From NCBI GenBank assembly GCA_963617485.1, contig CAVEPA010000004.1, positions 101,116 through 165,115 on the forward strand: a stretch of DNA of 64,000 bases, in the 5' to 3' direction. Position 1 is the first letter of the stretch. Every line of letters begins with the position of its first letter. The notes under the pieces were generated by a model. The model did not search any database. It saw nothing but the letters and a program-made list of their open reading frames with translations, and was not told the DNA's origin. Shown in pieces: positions 7,885 to 17,176 of the stretch. Made by a program: the position numbers and the translations under genes. The stretch is from UBA1757 sp963617485 (GTDB taxonomy: Bacteria > Bacteroidota > Bacteroidia > Bacteroidales > UBA1402).

Positions 7885-9369
7885 CTACTCCACTTCGCAG
7901 TCGTTCACAAAGTCGTAGAAAGTATTGCGCATTAAATCGGCCAGCTTCAGCTGATAACTGATGTATGCCGACAAGTGAGTGCTGTATGCGTTGTTCAGAC
8001 GGTCGCGTTCAAGGGCCAAGTCTTGGCTGTCGATGTCGCCGTCGGCATAGCGGGCGCGCGTGATTTCAAAGCTCTTCTCGGCCACCTCGATGTTTTTTTC
8101 GAGCAGTTGCAGACGTTTAAGGCTGGTATTCACCTCCGCTACCAGGTTGCGCACTTCGCTCTCGATGTTGCGACGTACCTTTTCCTGCTGATTCTTGGCC
8201 TTCTGCAGATTAGCCTCGGCTACCCTCACCTGCGCCTTGTTCTCGCCGAAGTCGAGAATGGGAATGCTGATGGTAAGGCCCACGCCGTAGTTCTGCGGAC
8301 GTGCGATATAGTCTTTGGTGACATTGTCGAAAGAAGCACCCAGCTCACCATTGTTGCTCAGCTCGCTCACACCCGATTTCTCGAAGTAGGCTGTCAGCGA
8401 AGCGGAAGGCAGGCCTTGGGCTTTCTGGCGTTTGATGTTCATTTCGCGCAGTTCCAGCTGGATGGCTTGTTCCCTGATTTCCAGACGGTTCTTCATGGCT
8501 AAGTCGACGGCTTTCTGCGGGTCGATGATGACCGGCTTGTAGTTGAGCATGTCCATGGTCAGGGCCACGCTGTCGCTGATATCCAAACCAATGAGTTCCT
8601 TGAAACTGTTCTCTACCGACTGCTGGTTGATGAGCGATACCTCGAAATTGTTGCGGGCCTCAGCCAAGTCCACTTCCATCTGCAGGACATCCACCTCTTT
8701 GATAAGGCCGGCATCGTGCTTGTGTTTGGCCAGCTGATAGGCTTCCTCCTGACGCTGGAGGTTGGTCTCGGAGAGTTCGCGGCTTTTCTGCATCTGCAAC
8801 AGGTTATAGAAGGCACTCATCACATTATATACCAAATCGAGGTCTTCGCGCTTGAGTTGCTTTTGGGTCTGCTCGTAGTTCAAACGGGCCTGGCGCATGG
8901 ACGAGCGCACGTTATTATAGCCGTAGAAAGCATCCAAGGGCTGTTCAAAACCGATGCGCGTATTCATGTTCATCAATCGCTTGGAATTGTAAATATCATC
9001 GGTATGGCTCAGCGCACCGGTCACATAGATACGGCCGTCGGTAATAAGCGGCTGATTGACACTCAGACTGGTATTATAGGCCAACTGGCGCACCGGGAAG
9101 TACGACAGACCCGTGGAGTCTTCGAAACTGCGGATGGTTTCGGTATATTGCGGCAGACCGAAGTTCAGGTCGATATGGGTTTTGAGCCCGGCCAGCGTGG
9201 CTTTCATGTCGTATTCCATGATGAGTTTATCCTGCTCCAGATTGAGCATGGAGATACTCTTGTTGCGGGCTATATCGAGGCTCTTTTCGAGTGTCAGGTA
9301 ATACACTTCCGAACGGGCTGCCGGCACTAGGGCCAATACAGCAAGAATGGCTAAGATTGACTTTTTCAT
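7885..9369 (-). CDS. TolC-family outer membrane efflux protein
   Basis: A 494-residue outer-membrane channel of the TolC/OEP family, expected to be a trimer completing a tripartite exporter. A signal peptide is visible (MKKSILAILAVLALVPAARS), and no lipobox cysteine follows. Two homologous OEP halves are seen, each with long coiled-coil helices (for example ARLNYEQTQKQLKREDLDLVY and VAEANLQKAKNQQEKVRR). It is the last gene of a long minus-strand unit and starts 12 bp after the ABC ATPase gene. Together with the MacB-like permease and ATPase and the adaptors upstream it would form a complete export path from the inner membrane to outside. Confidence 0.92.
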   Translation of the reverse strand: MKKSILAILAVLALVPAARSEVYYLTLEKSLDIARNKSISMLNLEQDKLIMEYDMKATLAGLKTHIDLNFGLPQYTETIRSFEDSTGLSYFPVRQLAYNTSLSVNQPLITDGRIYVTGALSHTDDIYNSKRLMNMNTRIGFEQPLDAFYGYNNVRSSMRQARLNYEQTQKQLKREDLDLVYNVMSAFYNLLQMQKSRELSETNLQRQEEAYQLAKHKHDAGLIKEVDVLQMEVDLAEARNNFEVSLINQQSVENSFKELIGLDISDSVALTMDMLNYKPVIIDPQKAVDLAMKNRLEIREQAIQLELREMNIKRQKAQGLPSASLTAYFEKSGVSELSNNGELGASFDNVTKDYIARPQNYGVGLTISIPILDFGENKAQVRVAEANLQKAKNQQEKVRRNIESEVRNLVAEVNTSLKRLQLLEKNIEVAEKSFEITRARYADGDIDSQDLALERDRLNNAYSTHLSAYISYQLKLADLMRNTFYDFVNDCEVE

Positions 9370-9381
9370 TATCTGATTCTT

Positions 9382-10104
9382 TTATCCACGGGTTCTCATA
9401 ATGGCTTCTTCCACATCATCGGGACGTTCGTTGGCCTGATCGGAAGAGATGACACCGTCCTTGATAAAGATGATACGGCGGCTGTACTCGGCCACTTCGC
9501 GCTCGTGCGTGATGACGATAAGGGTGTTGCCTTCGCGGTGCAATTGGTCGAAAAGGGCCATGATTTCCACACCGGTCTTGGAATCGAGGGCACCCGTTGG
9601 TTCATCGGCCAGAAGGATGCCCGGATTGGTCACCAGCGCGCGCGCCACGGCCACGCGCTGACGTTGGCCACCGCTCAGTTCCGAGGGCTTGTGGTCCATA
9701 CGGTCGGCCAGTGACACCCTTTCCAGTGCGTGAATGGCCCGCTCGCGCCTTTCGGCGCGAGCCACCCCTGCATACAACAACGGCAGTTCCACGTTCTGCA
9801 AGGCCGACATCTTGGGCAAAAGGTTGAAATTCTGGAAGATAAAGCCGATTTCGCGGTTGCGCATGGCCGAAAGCTCATCATCGCTAAGCTGGCTCACATC
9901 ACGTCCTCGGAACTTGTAAGTGCCGGAGGTTGGCGTATCCAGACAACCTAGAATATTCATCAAAGTGGATTTCCCCGAACCTGAAGGGCCCATAATAGCC
10001 ACATATTCGTTGGTATCTATGCTGAGGTCGATACCGTTCAAGGCAGGAACCAAAAGGTCGCCTATCTCGTACTTCTTGTATAAGTTATTGATTTCTATCA
10101 ACAT
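9382..10104 (-). CDS. ABC transporter ATP-binding protein (MacB/LolD type)
   Basis: A 240-residue ABC ATPase. Walker A is GPSGSGKST (39-47), the Q-loop lies in FIFQNFNLLP, the signature is LSGGQRQRVAVARAL, Walker B is ILLADEPTGALD and the switch histidine is in VITHE. The N-terminal pattern (ALNGIDLSI, EYVAIMGPSGSGKST) matches the MacB/LolD/FtsE class, which uses an extracellularly acting mechanotransmission permease. The permease gene is immediately upstream (11 bp gap), so this is a split MacB: separate ATPase and 4-TM permease. It lies directly before the tolC-like gene. Confidence 0.95.
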   Translation of the reverse strand: MLIEINNLYKKYEIGDLLVPALNGIDLSIDTNEYVAIMGPSGSGKSTLMNILGCLDTPTSGTYKFRGRDVSQLSDDELSAMRNREIGFIFQNFNLLPKMSALQNVELPLLYAGVARAERRERAIHALERVSLADRMDHKPSELSGGQRQRVAVARALVTNPGILLADEPTGALDSKTGVEIMALFDQLHREGNTLIVITHEREVAEYSRRIIFIKDGVISSDQANERPDDVEEAIMRTRG

Positions 10105-10115
10105 AATACCCCAAT

Positions 10116-11354
10116 TTATTCGTAGCGTATAGATTCAATGGGCGAAAGGTCGGCGGCCTTGCGTGCCGGCAGGTAGCCGAAGCTGACCCCCACAATCACC
10201 GAGAAGGTGAAGGCCACAAAGACCGAATACAACTGCACGAAGGTGCTGACATTGGTAAAAGCGTTGATGCCCCAGGAAAGTCCCAAACCCAGCACTATGC
10301 CTATCAGACCGCCCGTGATACTGATGGTGACGGCCTCGATGACAAACTGGCTCATAATGTCCGATTTGCGGGCCCCGATGGCACGGCGTATGCCTATTTC
10401 ACGCGTGCGTTCCATAACGGTGGCCAACATGATGTTCATGATGCCGATACCGCCCACCAGCAGCGAGATGGCCGCAATGGCACCCAGCAAAAGGTCGTAA
10501 ATGCGGCGCTCGTTCTCTTCCTGTTTGAGCAGTTCGTAAGGAATGACGATGGTGTAGTCTTGGTTGTTGAAATGATGTTTGTCCAGCACCTGACGCATCA
10601 GCTCGGCCGAGGCGAGCAGATGCTTGGAATCGCTCAACTTGACGGTAATCTGCTTGATTTCGCTGGCCAATTGGTTATCCTTGGTAAAACGGCGGTTGAA
10701 GGTACTGAGCGGAACGTAGACATCCTGGTTGAGGTCGCGCGAGGCCAGTTCGCCCACCGTTTCGGTAAAGACAGCCTTCGAGGCCATCACGCCTATCACT
10801 TCCAGCCACTGGTCTTCCACCTTAATCTGCTGACCGATAGGATCGGCATTGGCGAAAAATTCCTTGGCGATACCGGCACCCAGCACACAGACCCTCATGC
10901 TGGCATCGTACTGTTCCTGCGTGATGAAACGTCCCTGAGACACTTCGTAATTGAGAATATCGATAAACGCAGGCGTTACGCCTATCAAGGTCGATTTGCA
11001 ACTGAGGTCGGCACGCTGCGATTCCACTTCGCGTTCGGCCTGGGGAGCCACATCGGTCACTTCAGGCAGGAGTTGTTTGATAGATTCGGCATCGGTCAGG
11101 CTCAGGCCCTGCGAGAATTTGGCCCGGACTTCTTCCAGTTCATCATCGCTCATCTGGCGTTCACGCACGATGATATTGGTCACGCCCAAATCCTGATATT
11201 TGGCAATGGCTTCGCGTTTCGCACCTTCGCCGATGGACAGCATGGCGATGACCGAGGCCACCCCGAAGATGATGCCCAGCATCGTCAAAAAGGAGCGGAA
11301 CTTATGGTCCAGCAAGGCATGGACCGCTATTCTGAAAATCTCATCTATCTGCAT
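10116..11354 (-). CDS. MacB-type ABC transporter permease
   Basis: A 412-residue permease of the MacB/FtsX/LolC class: an N-terminal membrane helix (about 18-40, FRSFLTMLGIIFGVASVIAM), a large periplasmic domain with MacB_PCD pattern (about 45-270, including VTNIIVRERQMSDDE) and three C-terminal helices (about 285-410), with the conserved MLATVMERTREIGIRRAIGA coupling segment between them. It has no ATPase domain of its own; the partner is the next gene. Its start overlaps the end of the preceding adaptor gene by 14 nt, which suggests translational coupling between adaptor and permease. Confidence 0.94.
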   Translation of the reverse strand: MQIDEIFRIAVHALLDHKFRSFLTMLGIIFGVASVIAMLSIGEGAKREAIAKYQDLGVTNIIVRERQMSDDELEEVRAKFSQGLSLTDAESIKQLLPEVTDVAPQAEREVESQRADLSCKSTLIGVTPAFIDILNYEVSQGRFITQEQYDASMRVCVLGAGIAKEFFANADPIGQQIKVEDQWLEVIGVMASKAVFTETVGELASRDLNQDVYVPLSTFNRRFTKDNQLASEIKQITVKLSDSKHLLASAELMRQVLDKHHFNNQDYTIVIPYELLKQEENERRIYDLLLGAIAAISLLVGGIGIMNIMLATVMERTREIGIRRAIGARKSDIMSQFVIEAVTISITGGLIGIVLGLGLSWGINAFTNVSTFVQLYSVFVAFTFSVIVGVSFGYLPARKAADLSPIESIRYE

Positions 11355-12558
11355 CTTCTGACTGTTTGATTTCTACGGGATATACCGACTGACCGGGGTG
11401 CAGGCCCTCGCCTTCCACTACGCTGTAATTGGTGTTGCGTGCCACCAGTCGCACAGGCAGGTCGGTTTTCTGACCCAGCAACTGCGACACCCGCACATAA
11501 TATTGTTTGTCCTGGCGCCATACACATTCGTTGGGAACATAAAGCACATCCTTCAAGTCTTGGGATATCATTTCACAGCTGACGGTCATACCTGGCTTGA
11601 GGCGCAAATCGCTGGAATCCAGTTTGACGGTAACATCGAACACCTTGCGGTAGTCGCTCGTATTGCTGGTATGGCAAAGAATGCCGATTTTCTCCACCTT
11701 GGCGCTGAAAGCCAGTTCGGGCATCGCATCCATGCGCACCACCACCGGCATACCTTCGTACACTTTGGCGCGGTCTATTTCGTTGATGGTCGTCTTTACC
11801 TTCATCCAAGTCATATCAGGCACGCTGCCGTAGGAGTTGCCCACCTGCACTTCGTCGCCCAACTGCAGCTGAGGGCCGCGTCCACGGCGTTTGTTTGCCA
11901 CTTGGAACACACCGTCTATGGGCGTGCGGATGGTCAACTTAGGCAAGACTTCGTAGCCCATATTCACCATGGCCTCGGCCTGTTGCACCTCAATCTGCTT
12001 TATTTTCTCGTTGTTGGCGGCCACCACTTTGGTGTATTCGATATTGCGCTTGGCCTTTTCGTAATTAATTTCCGCTTGACGGAACTGCAACTCGCTGATA
12101 TGACGGTTTCGTTCCGTTTCAAACTGGGCGCTGGTCAGTCGCAGCTTGCGCATATTGAAGTCGGCCTCCTGCTGTTTTTTCTGGGCATCCAGGCTCTTGG
12201 CTTCGATTTCGTTGTTCACCTTGAGCTGCTCGAGGGCGGCCCTTTCACTTTCGAGGGTAGTTTCGCGCTCCACGATAAATTGCTTCACACTGCTGGGATC
12301 GAACTGCATGATGGAATCGCCGGTGTGTACCTGTGTGCCGTGGTCGAGCATGCCGATAATCTTGAAACTGTACCAATAACGGCCAAAACGCGGCATGACG
12401 AAGGTCTTGGTATCGGCCGTCACCAACTCGCCCGATTCGGTAACACTGCTGCGAAAATCACCCTGTTGCACTTTCATCACAATGGCATCTTCACCGCTTC
12501 GGCTACAAGCTGTGCAAAGCAGCGTCAATGCCACAAGACCAAGACTGAAACTTTTCAT
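11341..12558 (-). CDS. HlyD/MacA-type periplasmic adaptor, lipoprotein (adaptor 1, next to permease)
   Basis: A 405-residue membrane-fusion protein. The N-terminus has a lipoprotein-type signal with Cys18 (LLCTAC), so it is probably anchored to the membrane. A lipoyl/barrel-sandwich part flanks a long coiled coil (about residues 95-200), with ...IRTPIDGVFQV after it (barrel-sandwich second half), then a beta-barrel domain with LKPGMTVSCEM (about 310-330). Its stop overlaps the start of the permease by 14 nt, and its own start overlaps the stop of adaptor 2 by 4 nt (ATGA). It is one of three adjacent, divergent adaptors; only one permease/ATPase pair and one TolC are encoded in the cluster. 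Confidence 0.9.
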   Translation of the reverse strand: MKSFSLGLVALTLLCTACSRSGEDAIVMKVQQGDFRSSVTESGELVTADTKTFVMPRFGRYWYSFKIIGMLDHGTQVHTGDSIMQFDPSSVKQFIVERETTLESERAALEQLKVNNEIEAKSLDAQKKQQEADFNMRKLRLTSAQFETERNRHISELQFRQAEINYEKAKRNIEYTKVVAANNEKIKQIEVQQAEAMVNMGYEVLPKLTIRTPIDGVFQVANKRRGRGPQLQLGDEVQVGNSYGSVPDMTWMKVKTTINEIDRAKVYEGMPVVVRMDAMPELAFSAKVEKIGILCHTSNTSDYRKVFDVTVKLDSSDLRLKPGMTVSCEMISQDLKDVLYVPNECVWRQDKQYYVRVSQLLGQKTDLPVRLVARNTNYSVVEGEGLHPGQSVYPVEIKQSEDADR

Positions 12559-13817
12559 TGTTTTTCCTCCTCGGTCTGTTTGGTTTCCTTGCTTTCGAAA
12601 GGATAAATCAAGGCCACCTGCTCTTTGGGTTCTAGCCCTTCGGTAACAATGACATAGTCGGTATTGCGCTGACCCAGTTGCACTTGCTTGCTATGGAAGC
12701 CGGAAGCCGTCTTCAGATACACCACATCATGACCGTCTTCTTGGAAAACTGCGGTTTGCGGTATAAAAATCTGATTGGGAATCTCGTCCACGATAATACG
12801 GCAGCTCACCGTCAGACCGGGCATCAACTCAGGACTCTTGTCTTTGCTCTGGTTGACAGGCGAAGTCACCAGCACATCCACAGGGAAAACCTTGATTTTG
12901 GAATTCTTGGTTTTGCTAACGGCCAGATTGGCGATGGTCTGCACCTCGCCCATATAGGTGGAATCGGCAAAGGCATCGGGCGTTATCAGCACCTTCTGTC
13001 CGAGACGCAGCTTGGAAATATCCACCTCGTTCACCTTCATTTCGGCCTTCATTTCGCGCAGGTTGGGCAGTTCTATCATCTGCTGTCCCGACCATACCGA
13101 CTCGCCTTCTTGATATTTTGCCTGAGTGGAATAGTTGTTACGGATAATGACAATTCCGGCCGATGGTGCTGTCACCACCAGACTCTGCAAAGTGGTGCGG
13201 GCATCTTCCAGTTCCTGCTCCGACTGTTTGATATTCAGCTGTTTCTGGTAAAGTTCTTCCTTTTGCGTGCGGCGCGTATTTTCTATCTGTTCCTTGGCCT
13301 GCTGCAAAGAAATTTCGGCCTGCTCCAGACTGAGTTGTATCTCTTGTTTCTTGATATCCGCCTCGTATTGGGCCGATTCCAAGTTCAAGCGCGTGATTTC
13401 CAGCGAAATCTCACTCACTTCATAGTCGGAAATCTGACCTTCGAGCGCATTCTCGTGCTGAGCCTTGATTTTTTCCAGCTCGGCATAACTCAGTTCCAGA
13501 CGCTGTTGGGCATCGACGATGGCCTTGCGCACCTCGCTGGCATCAAAGGTCATCAGCGTGTCGCCCTTTTCAACGGCAGAACCGTCTTCGATAAGGGTGG
13601 CTATCTTGAGGTTGTTGCCATAGCGCCACGAAACTTCGGGCGAAGAAATGATGAGCGACTGGGTAGCCTGTATTTCACCCTCTTCGTATAGGTCGATGTA
13701 GAAGGTTCCCTGACGCACTTCCGCTACCGGAATCACAACGTCCTTGCCTCGTTTGGAGGAGCAGGACACCAACATCAGGGCCAGGCAGAGCCAACTTAGC
13801 GTTTTCTTATACCGCAT
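12555..13817 (-). CDS. HlyD/MacA-type periplasmic adaptor, lipoprotein (adaptor 2)
   Basis: A 420-residue adaptor with a lipoprotein signal (Cys19 in LMLVSC). It has the barrel-sandwich halves around a long Gln/Glu-rich coiled coil (about 90-205, with repeated ISLEITRLN- and ISLQQAKEQ-like heptads), then VVTAPSAGIVIIRN and a beta-barrel part (LMPGLTVSCRIIV). It is similar in layout but clearly different in sequence from adaptors 1 and 3. The four-base ATGA overlap with adaptor 1 and the 1-nt gap to adaptor 3 show that the three are translated as a unit. The C-terminal tail (KETKQTEEEKQ) is charged. Confidence 0.9.
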   Translation of the reverse strand: MRYKKTLSWLCLALMLVSCSSKRGKDVVIPVAEVRQGTFYIDLYEEGEIQATQSLIISSPEVSWRYGNNLKIATLIEDGSAVEKGDTLMTFDASEVRKAIVDAQQRLELSYAELEKIKAQHENALEGQISDYEVSEISLEITRLNLESAQYEADIKKQEIQLSLEQAEISLQQAKEQIENTRRTQKEELYQKQLNIKQSEQELEDARTTLQSLVVTAPSAGIVIIRNNYSTQAKYQEGESVWSGQQMIELPNLREMKAEMKVNEVDISKLRLGQKVLITPDAFADSTYMGEVQTIANLAVSKTKNSKIKVFPVDVLVTSPVNQSKDKSPELMPGLTVSCRIIVDEIPNQIFIPQTAVFQEDGHDVVYLKTASGFHSKQVQLGQRNTDYVIVTEGLEPKEQVALIYPFESKETKQTEEEKQ

Positions 13818-13818
13818 A

Positions 13819-15033
13819 TCAGTGTAGATTGATAATATGATTGTCAGCAGGTTTGATAAGCGCCACCTCGTCCCCTTCCTGCAGTCCTTGGCTCAGAACC
13901 ACTTCGAAAGGCGACTGGGAAGCCACACTCACCTGTTGACGTCTGTATTTGTTATGTTCTTGCTTTACGTACACCACACGCGCACTGTCTTCCTCAAACA
14001 CAGCCACCAAAGGCAGCATCAGCGTATCGGGAATATGGCGCAGACAAACTTGGCATTGGGCCGTCATCTCAGGCATAGGAACTTCGGTGCAGGAGTCGAT
14101 ACTGGCCGTCACGTCGAAGACCTGCAGCGAAGAGCCCTTGACAAGCTGCCGTCCGACGGGAGTCTTGGACAGTATCTTGCCGCTGGCCGTCCACTGGGGC
14201 TGACCCGGGAAACGATAACTCACCTCCTGGCCTTTGTCGATGCGCTTCACATCCTGCTCGGACACCTGCATCTGCACGTAACGTCCATCGTCTGTAACTA
14301 TGCGCCCCACCATACGGGCGACGTACTCACCGGGGAGGATTTTGCGAGACTCGTCATCGCGGCTGGTGGCCAGGAGTATCATGCCGTCGGCCGGAGCCCT
14401 GACAACAGCTCCTTTCAGCACTTGGGAATAGCGCTGTTCCAATTCTTCGTACTGGCGCAACTCCATTTCGAGCCGTTTGAGTTCGGCCTCGTTCACCACT
14501 TTGGTCGTGGCCAGCTGACGGTCGAGCTTGGCTTGTTCTATGGCATTCTTGCGCAAGTTGAGTTCGGCAATCTTGCGTTGTGTGGGCGAGTAGTAGGCCA
14601 ACTGCAGAGAATCCAGACGCGAAAGGCGGGCCTGCAACTCGTTGCTCTTGGCCTTGGCCTCCAGCTCGGCATATTGCGAATTGAGCCTGGCAACACCCGC
14701 TTGATAGGAAAGCTTTCCCGATTCAATGGTCAACAATATCTGCTCGCGGTATTGCAAGAACTCGGAACTGTCCAGCACACATACCACATCGCCTTCGTGT
14801 ACGTAAGTACCATCGTCCACCACCCACTGGATAACCGTCCAAGCATTGTCATCACGCACCGGGACAAGTACGGAGGCATTGGGCTGCACCTGACCTTCTA
14901 CCTGCAAGCGATGATAGAAATCGCCACGGTAGACTTTGGCAGTATACAACTGGCTGTCGGAGGTCTGGCAAGAACTCATCAAAAGCAGTGTCAGGCCCAG
15001 GAGTATTCCAAGAGAACGGGACATACAACGCAT
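13819..15033 (-). CDS. HlyD/MacA-type periplasmic adaptor, lipoprotein (adaptor 3)
   Basis: A 404-residue adaptor, the first of the three to be transcribed. The signal ends in LLLMSSC (Cys22; Cys19 if the second ATG at 15024 is used). The body has the barrel-sandwich half VQPNASVLVPVRD, a coiled coil (about 95-200), VVRAPADGMILLA and a beta-barrel part with PEMTAQCQVCLRHIP. It begins 6 bp after the GT4 gene, so the exporter genes are continuous with the glycan genes. The substrate of the exporter is unknown; three adaptors may combine as a mixed hexamer or act alternately. Confidence 0.88.
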   Translation of the reverse strand: MRCMSRSLGILLGLTLLLMSSCQTSDSQLYTAKVYRGDFYHRLQVEGQVQPNASVLVPVRDDNAWTVIQWVVDDGTYVHEGDVVCVLDSSEFLQYREQILLTIESGKLSYQAGVARLNSQYAELEAKAKSNELQARLSRLDSLQLAYYSPTQRKIAELNLRKNAIEQAKLDRQLATTKVVNEAELKRLEMELRQYEELEQRYSQVLKGAVVRAPADGMILLATSRDDESRKILPGEYVARMVGRIVTDDGRYVQMQVSEQDVKRIDKGQEVSYRFPGQPQWTASGKILSKTPVGRQLVKGSSLQVFDVTASIDSCTEVPMPEMTAQCQVCLRHIPDTLMLPLVAVFEEDSARVVYVKQEHNKYRRQQVSVASQSPFEVVLSQGLQEGDEVALIKPADNHIINLH

Positions 15034-15039
15034 CAGCTA

Positions 15040-16212
15040 TCAACATTCATCGAAAAGACGCAGCCACAAAGGCAGCACCTTGTCCATGCTGTAGTTTTGC
15101 ATATGCAGACGGGCCGCTTGCGACATAGCGGCACGCAAGTCGTCATCCTGGCAAATCTGCAACAAAGCTTGGGCGTAAGCCTGCTCATCGCGGGCTGGCA
15201 CCAGCAATCCCGTTTTGCCCTGTTGCAGCATTTCGCTTATCATCTCGTTCAGTTCGAAAGCCACCGGCACAATACCCGCCTGCTGAGCTTCCATCAGGCC
15301 AAGACCCTGAGCTTCCGTGCGCGAGGTCAGGGCAAAGACCGAAGCCTCGGCATAGATGCTGTCGTCGTTAAGGGAGGGCAGGAACTGAACGTTCTGCAGC
15401 GACAGGCGACGCGCCAGTCGCTGCAGCTTGGCCCTGTCCGGACCGTCGCCACGCAAATGCAGCTGCCAGTCGGGCAATTGCTGCTGCACCTTGGCCCATA
15501 CGCGCAACAAAGTATCCACGCCCTTGTCGGCGCACGACAGCCGACCGGCATAAAGCACGAATTTTTCGCCCTTGCTTACAACACTTGACGTGCCCACCGG
15601 ATTGGGAATGGCGCATACCTTGCGGCGCAACCCTATCTGCTTGTCGGAAGGCAAGAGCGAAAGAATCTTTTCCCTATACGAAGGATGCAACACCACATAA
15701 GCGGCAGCCTGGGTTATTTCGTCCATCAACATCTGCACCACTTTTTTGTCGGACTTTCCCGGGCAGAGGCGCACGTAGGCACAGCGCAAATCCGACTTCC
15801 AGCGCGAGAGCCGCCAAGCCTGCCGTGGCAAAGGCATACGTCGGCGGCGCTGGAACAACCACGACGGTTCGGCATGCAGCACATTGATTACCTTATGCTT
15901 TTCCGAACCGTTAAAGCGCTGGTATATCAGCGATTCCACACCCTGATTCAGCACGATGTCGATAGACTTGTGTACGATATACTGATACAGAAAATCGGAA
16001 TTATCGCGCGAATGAAGATTCTCCTTGTCGGGCAGATAGACAAGCTCGAAAGGGAAAGACTCGGGCAGTTCACAATCGGCAGCGGATTTCCAAGCGGCGA
16101 AGAAGACTTCGTGTCCTGCCTCGCGCAAAGCGAAAGACAGTTGCAGACTCTGTTTCTGAACTCCTCCCAACGAAGGGAAGGTGCTGAGCAACATCAGTAT
16201 TTTGTGTGTCAT
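15040..16212 (-). CDS. Glycosyltransferase family 4-like (GT-B) protein
   Basis: A 390-residue GT-B glycosyltransferase. The N-terminal Rossmann half starts with ILMLLSTFPSLGGVQKQSLQLSFAL, containing the acceptor-side GGxxxxxxxL pattern of GT4 enzymes. The C-terminal half has FVLYAGRLSCADKGVDTLLRVW, LRGDGPDRAKL, and the retaining-enzyme EX7E motif (EAQGLGLME) near residue 305. It is predicted to be cytoplasmic or peripherally membrane-attached. The sugar donor and acceptor cannot be inferred. It lies 6 bp from the GT2 gene upstream and 6 bp from adaptor 3 downstream. Confidence 0.88.
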   Translation of the reverse strand: MTHKILMLLSTFPSLGGVQKQSLQLSFALREAGHEVFFAAWKSAADCELPESFPFELVYLPDKENLHSRDNSDFLYQYIVHKSIDIVLNQGVESLIYQRFNGSEKHKVINVLHAEPSWLFQRRRRMPLPRQAWRLSRWKSDLRCAYVRLCPGKSDKKVVQMLMDEITQAAAYVVLHPSYREKILSLLPSDKQIGLRRKVCAIPNPVGTSSVVSKGEKFVLYAGRLSCADKGVDTLLRVWAKVQQQLPDWQLHLRGDGPDRAKLQRLARRLSLQNVQFLPSLNDDSIYAEASVFALTSRTEAQGLGLMEAQQAGIVPVAFELNEMISEMLQQGKTGLLVPARDEQAYAQALLQICQDDDLRAAMSQAARLHMQNYSMDKVLPLWLRLFDEC

Positions 16213-16218
16213 ATTTTA

Positions 16219-17175
16219 CTAAGATAGGAATAGGGTCAACAGATATTTGATGACATCTTTGGGACGGCGTCGATAACCGGCTTTCCGCCAAAAATGATAT
16301 ATTTCCTTGGCGAAGTCTTCATTACGCGTCTTGTAGGCATAATGCAGCTCGTCACGCAGATTTTTCTTCATGAAGGTCTTGATAGAGCGACGGCTCAAGC
16401 CCAGCTCCATGGCGATGCGGTAGCTCTGGCGGGCACAATCCCAGATAAAACGATGTTTCTTGCCCAAATCTTTGCTGTGGCTCACCGACTCGTCCAACTG
16501 ACGATAGGCCAGATGTTCGTAAGGCAGGTAACAGGCCGGCCCGGCCATAAGGAGCGCTGCCGTCACCGTCAGGTCTTCGGCCACAACGGCGGCTCCGGTA
16601 AAAACCGTTGGATGTTCGCGATAGGCCTGCAAGACGATATCCTTGCGGTAGCAGGAGGCCGAGAGCACAATTTCGGGCATAAACTGTTTGGACAGGAAAC
16701 GCGCCACGGTGGCGGGTCCGTAATCGTTGCGCCGGTAGATGCCGCTCGTGAACAGCTGCTCGGTTGGGGCAAACTCTTGGGCATTCTGCAACCAGACCTT
16801 CCATTGCGAATAGACAATGCTCACATCGGGGTGCGCACGGAAAGCGTCCACTTCGCGCTGCAACTTATGGGAGTCTATCCAGAAATCGTCACCGGCACAA
16901 TCGGCAATATAGTCGCCCTGTGCCATTTGTACGCAGTCGAAATAATTGCGACACAGACCCTTGTTGCAGTCATTGAGCTGCAAGACTATCTTGTTGGAAT
17001 AAATGTGCTGGTATTGCTGGCAGATACGGGGCGTATCGTCGCTGGAGGCATCATCGGCCAAAATAATTTCGTAATCGAAATCACAGTCCTGCGCCAGAAC
17101 CGATTCTATTGCCTGCGCAACGAAATCTTCCTGGTTATAGCAGAGCAATATCACAGAAACCAAAGGCTTGCCCAT
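16219..17175 (-). CDS. Glycosyltransferase family 2 protein
   Basis: A 318-residue inverting GT-A glycosyltransferase. It begins with KPLVSVILLCYNQEDFVAQAIESV, followed by the nucleotide-sugar motif ILADDASSDDT (about 40-50) and a DxD-like CAGDDFWIDS (about 94-103). No strong membrane helix is present; the C-terminal 80 residues are basic and may bind membrane. It follows the flippase gene with a 1-nt gap, which suggests the two are translated together and act in the same glycan pathway. Confidence 0.9.
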   Translation of the reverse strand: MGKPLVSVILLCYNQEDFVAQAIESVLAQDCDFDYEIILADDASSDDTPRICQQYQHIYSNKIVLQLNDCNKGLCRNYFDCVQMAQGDYIADCAGDDFWIDSHKLQREVDAFRAHPDVSIVYSQWKVWLQNAQEFAPTEQLFTSGIYRRNDYGPATVARFLSKQFMPEIVLSASCYRKDIVLQAYREHPTVFTGAAVVAEDLTVTAALLMAGPACYLPYEHLAYRQLDESVSHSKDLGKKHRFIWDCARQSYRIAMELGLSRRSIKTFMKKNLRDELHYAYKTRNEDFAKEIYHFWRKAGYRRRPKDVIKYLLTLFLS

Positions 17176-17176
17176 A

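Noticed and set aside
13837..15588. 583-residue plus-strand frame opposite adaptor 3 and GT4
   Set aside because: Spans two real, well-supported genes on the other strand; no motif.
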